DNA of 64,000 bases from Nematopogon swammerdamellus (taxonomy: Eukaryota; Arthropoda; Insecta; Lepidoptera; Adelidae), in contig OX336355.1 in NCBI GenBank assembly GCA_946902875.1, forward strand, positions 11,875,347-11,939,346. Reading direction: 5' to 3'. Made by a program: the position numbers and the translations under genes. Under the pieces are notes generated by a model. That model was not told the DNA's origin and ran no database searches. It saw nothing but the letters and a program-made list of their open reading frames with translations. Of this stretch, positions 62,752 to 64,000 are shown piece by piece. Every line of letters starts with the position of its first letter. The stretch's first letter is position 1.

Positions 62752-63134
62752 AGGTGTTTCGTTAGTCATGTGTCATTAACTTCGGGAGGGTTACATACAC
62801 ACTCAAATAAACACTTTACGTAACAAAAAAAACACATGTTTATAGGATCATTTTTTCTCCTAACAAAAAAAAATCAAATAAGTAGCTGTAAAAACCAATC
62901 ATAGTGACCTTGTGATTTACTTACAAAAAACAGCTGTCCTGCGTTTGAACATAGTACGGTCATTGACCCCGTACAATGCAAGTTACCTACTGTTACACTA
63001 CAGGTTAATTTTTAGGTAGCAAATTTCTCGAAAAGTAATAATATAAACGTATAATTTTTTTTGCGTACCTAACGTATTTATTTGAGTGTGTATGTAACCC
63101 TCCCCAAGTTAATGACATGACTAACGAAACACCT
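62752..63134. mobile_element. TA-flanked MITE (383 bp)
   Basis: AGGTGTTTCGTTAGTCATG at the left and CATGACTAACGAAACACCT at the right with TA on both sides (62750-62751, 63135-63136). Subterminal GAGGGTTACATACACACTC and its complement extend the inverted repeats to about 80 bp. Tc1/mariner-like target site. Confidence 0.85.
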
Positions 63135-63136
63135 TA

Positions 63137-63500
63137 TGTATGTATAATAATTATCGTACATAGCATTGCGTGAATATTAGGTATAATGCCATCTTTAATT
63201 CATTTCACTTGTTGTTTATAAGTTCTCATTACCCTTTCGATGCGGCTGCTTGCTATCGGTTTTCGATAAAAGCCGTAACTTTACCATTAACTAGAGGAAA
63301 AAAAAACTAGTTCGCGGGCAGAGCCATTTATCATGTGGACGTGGTTTTAATACTATCAGGAGAGGTGGAGAGATGGTGCTGGTTTCTATGTTACCATATT
63401 AATTTATTATTTTAACGTTACTCGATTTTATTATTTTGTAATGAATAAACATAAATTAAATCTTACGAAATTACTTTTATTCTACCTTAATTATTTTATT
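63137..63500. other. Spacer
   Basis: Nothing recognised beyond GCGGGCAGAGCCA near 63315. Confidence 0.4.
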
Positions 63501-63504
63501 AATC

Positions 63505-63635
63505 GGCGCAAAAGGAGGGATGTTATAAGTTTGACGCCTCCGTATGTATGTGTGTCTGTCTGTGGTATCGTAGCTCCCAAACGGATGAGCCGATTTGGAT
63601 GTAGTTTTTTTATTAAAAGCTGGTTTAAAACTGAG
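63505..63635 (+). mobile_element. M-family repeat
   Basis: GGCGCAAAAGGAGGGATGTT, GACGCCTCCGTATG, (TGTC)n, CCCAAACGGATGAGCCGATT and TTAAAAGCTGGTTTAA; complement present at 7385-7556. Confidence 0.65.
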
Positions 63636-63639
63636 ATAG

Positions 63640-64000
63640 TTTTAAACTCTGTTTGATTATTGGAAACAATGTATTTTTTTATTACAGTATTTTCCTGCTA
63701 TTTCGCTCACATAAACTATTTCATTTATTATTTACTTGCCCTGGATTTCTGGACAGCATAGCAACAGTCCGCAAATCTGTAGCCATGGCGCGTCTCTGAG
63801 CTTGGTTTCGCGAGGAGATGCTCTGTCGATTGGTCCCTCGGCACAGTCACCCATTTTTTTTACATAAAAAAATTTAATCTGTTGAATCTGACTCAATTTC
63901 CTCCAACTGAAATTATTTTTGACTCGACTGCACAGCCTGAATAGATTTTTTTAGCCCGCTCTTTGATTTTATATAAGTAGCCCGTACCCATTCGGAGATA
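63640..64000. other. AT-rich end of window
   Basis: No gene or repeat recognised. Confidence 0.4.

Overview
This window looks like intergenic, repeat-dense DNA of a moth or butterfly (Lepidoptera). It is AT-rich. It carries one recognisable host gene, a spliced odorant-binding-protein gene with four cysteines, plus dozens of short interspersed and foldback repeats of kinds familiar from lepidopteran genomes: tRNA-headed SINEs, repeats carrying (GACA/GACG)n, RTE-clade tails ending in (TGA)n, TTAA-flanked piggyBac and TA-flanked mariner remnants. A short TTAGG stretch also fits an insect. The species cannot be named from the sequence.

Layout. 1-7.9 kb holds SINE and MITE copies, a (GA)n tract, a promoter-like CRE/TATA/Inr cluster at 2.7 kb with no recognisable gene, a dead mariner (3.8-4.7 kb), a decayed 17-bp minisatellite and an 18-bp minisatellite whose 17-unit block is duplicated around a SINE (5.75-7.14 kb). 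7.96-11.46 kb is the odorant-binding-protein gene: TATA and initiator, four coding exons, three repeat-filled introns and poly(A) signals. 12.0-15.3 kb holds three full copies of an hAT-like MITE with exact 8-bp target duplications around an internally deleted piggyBac. 16.3-24.1 kb is spanned by two near-identical inverted ~520-bp copies and contains a 905-bp long-TIR element inserted in another repeat. 24-35 kb holds ATTCGG repeats, a 48-bp higher-order minisatellite, a 153-bp palindrome, RTE and other non-LTR tails, and an IS630/mariner-type transposase remnant split by a small foldback element with a 15-bp target duplication. 36-41 kb has more nested SINEs and MITEs and a long ACTCGAGT-rich foldback. 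43-52 kb has two copies of a foldback retroelement-like family with a hammerhead-like motif, a 13-copy 130-bp minisatellite, a nearly perfect palindrome with ~276-bp arms and the best reverse-transcriptase fragment. 52-64 kb is again SINEs and MITEs with AT-rich filler.

Repeat families are labelled here as follows. S1 is a SINE body ending in oligo(A), with two alternative 5' heads: a (tRNA-like plus a 5S-rRNA-like segment) and b (starting CCGTGTGGGGCC). S3 is a different body with an (ATGT)n tail that can also carry head b. T1 is another tRNA-headed SINE. G is the repeat starting CCAAGTGCGAGTCGGACTCG and carrying (GACA/GACG)n. R is the repeat ending GGGCGGAGCCGCGGGC. M is the repeat ending in a (TGTC) motif near CCAAACGGATGAGCCGAT. 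These labels are local. Most of the many short open frames lie in minisatellites or repeats and are not genes.
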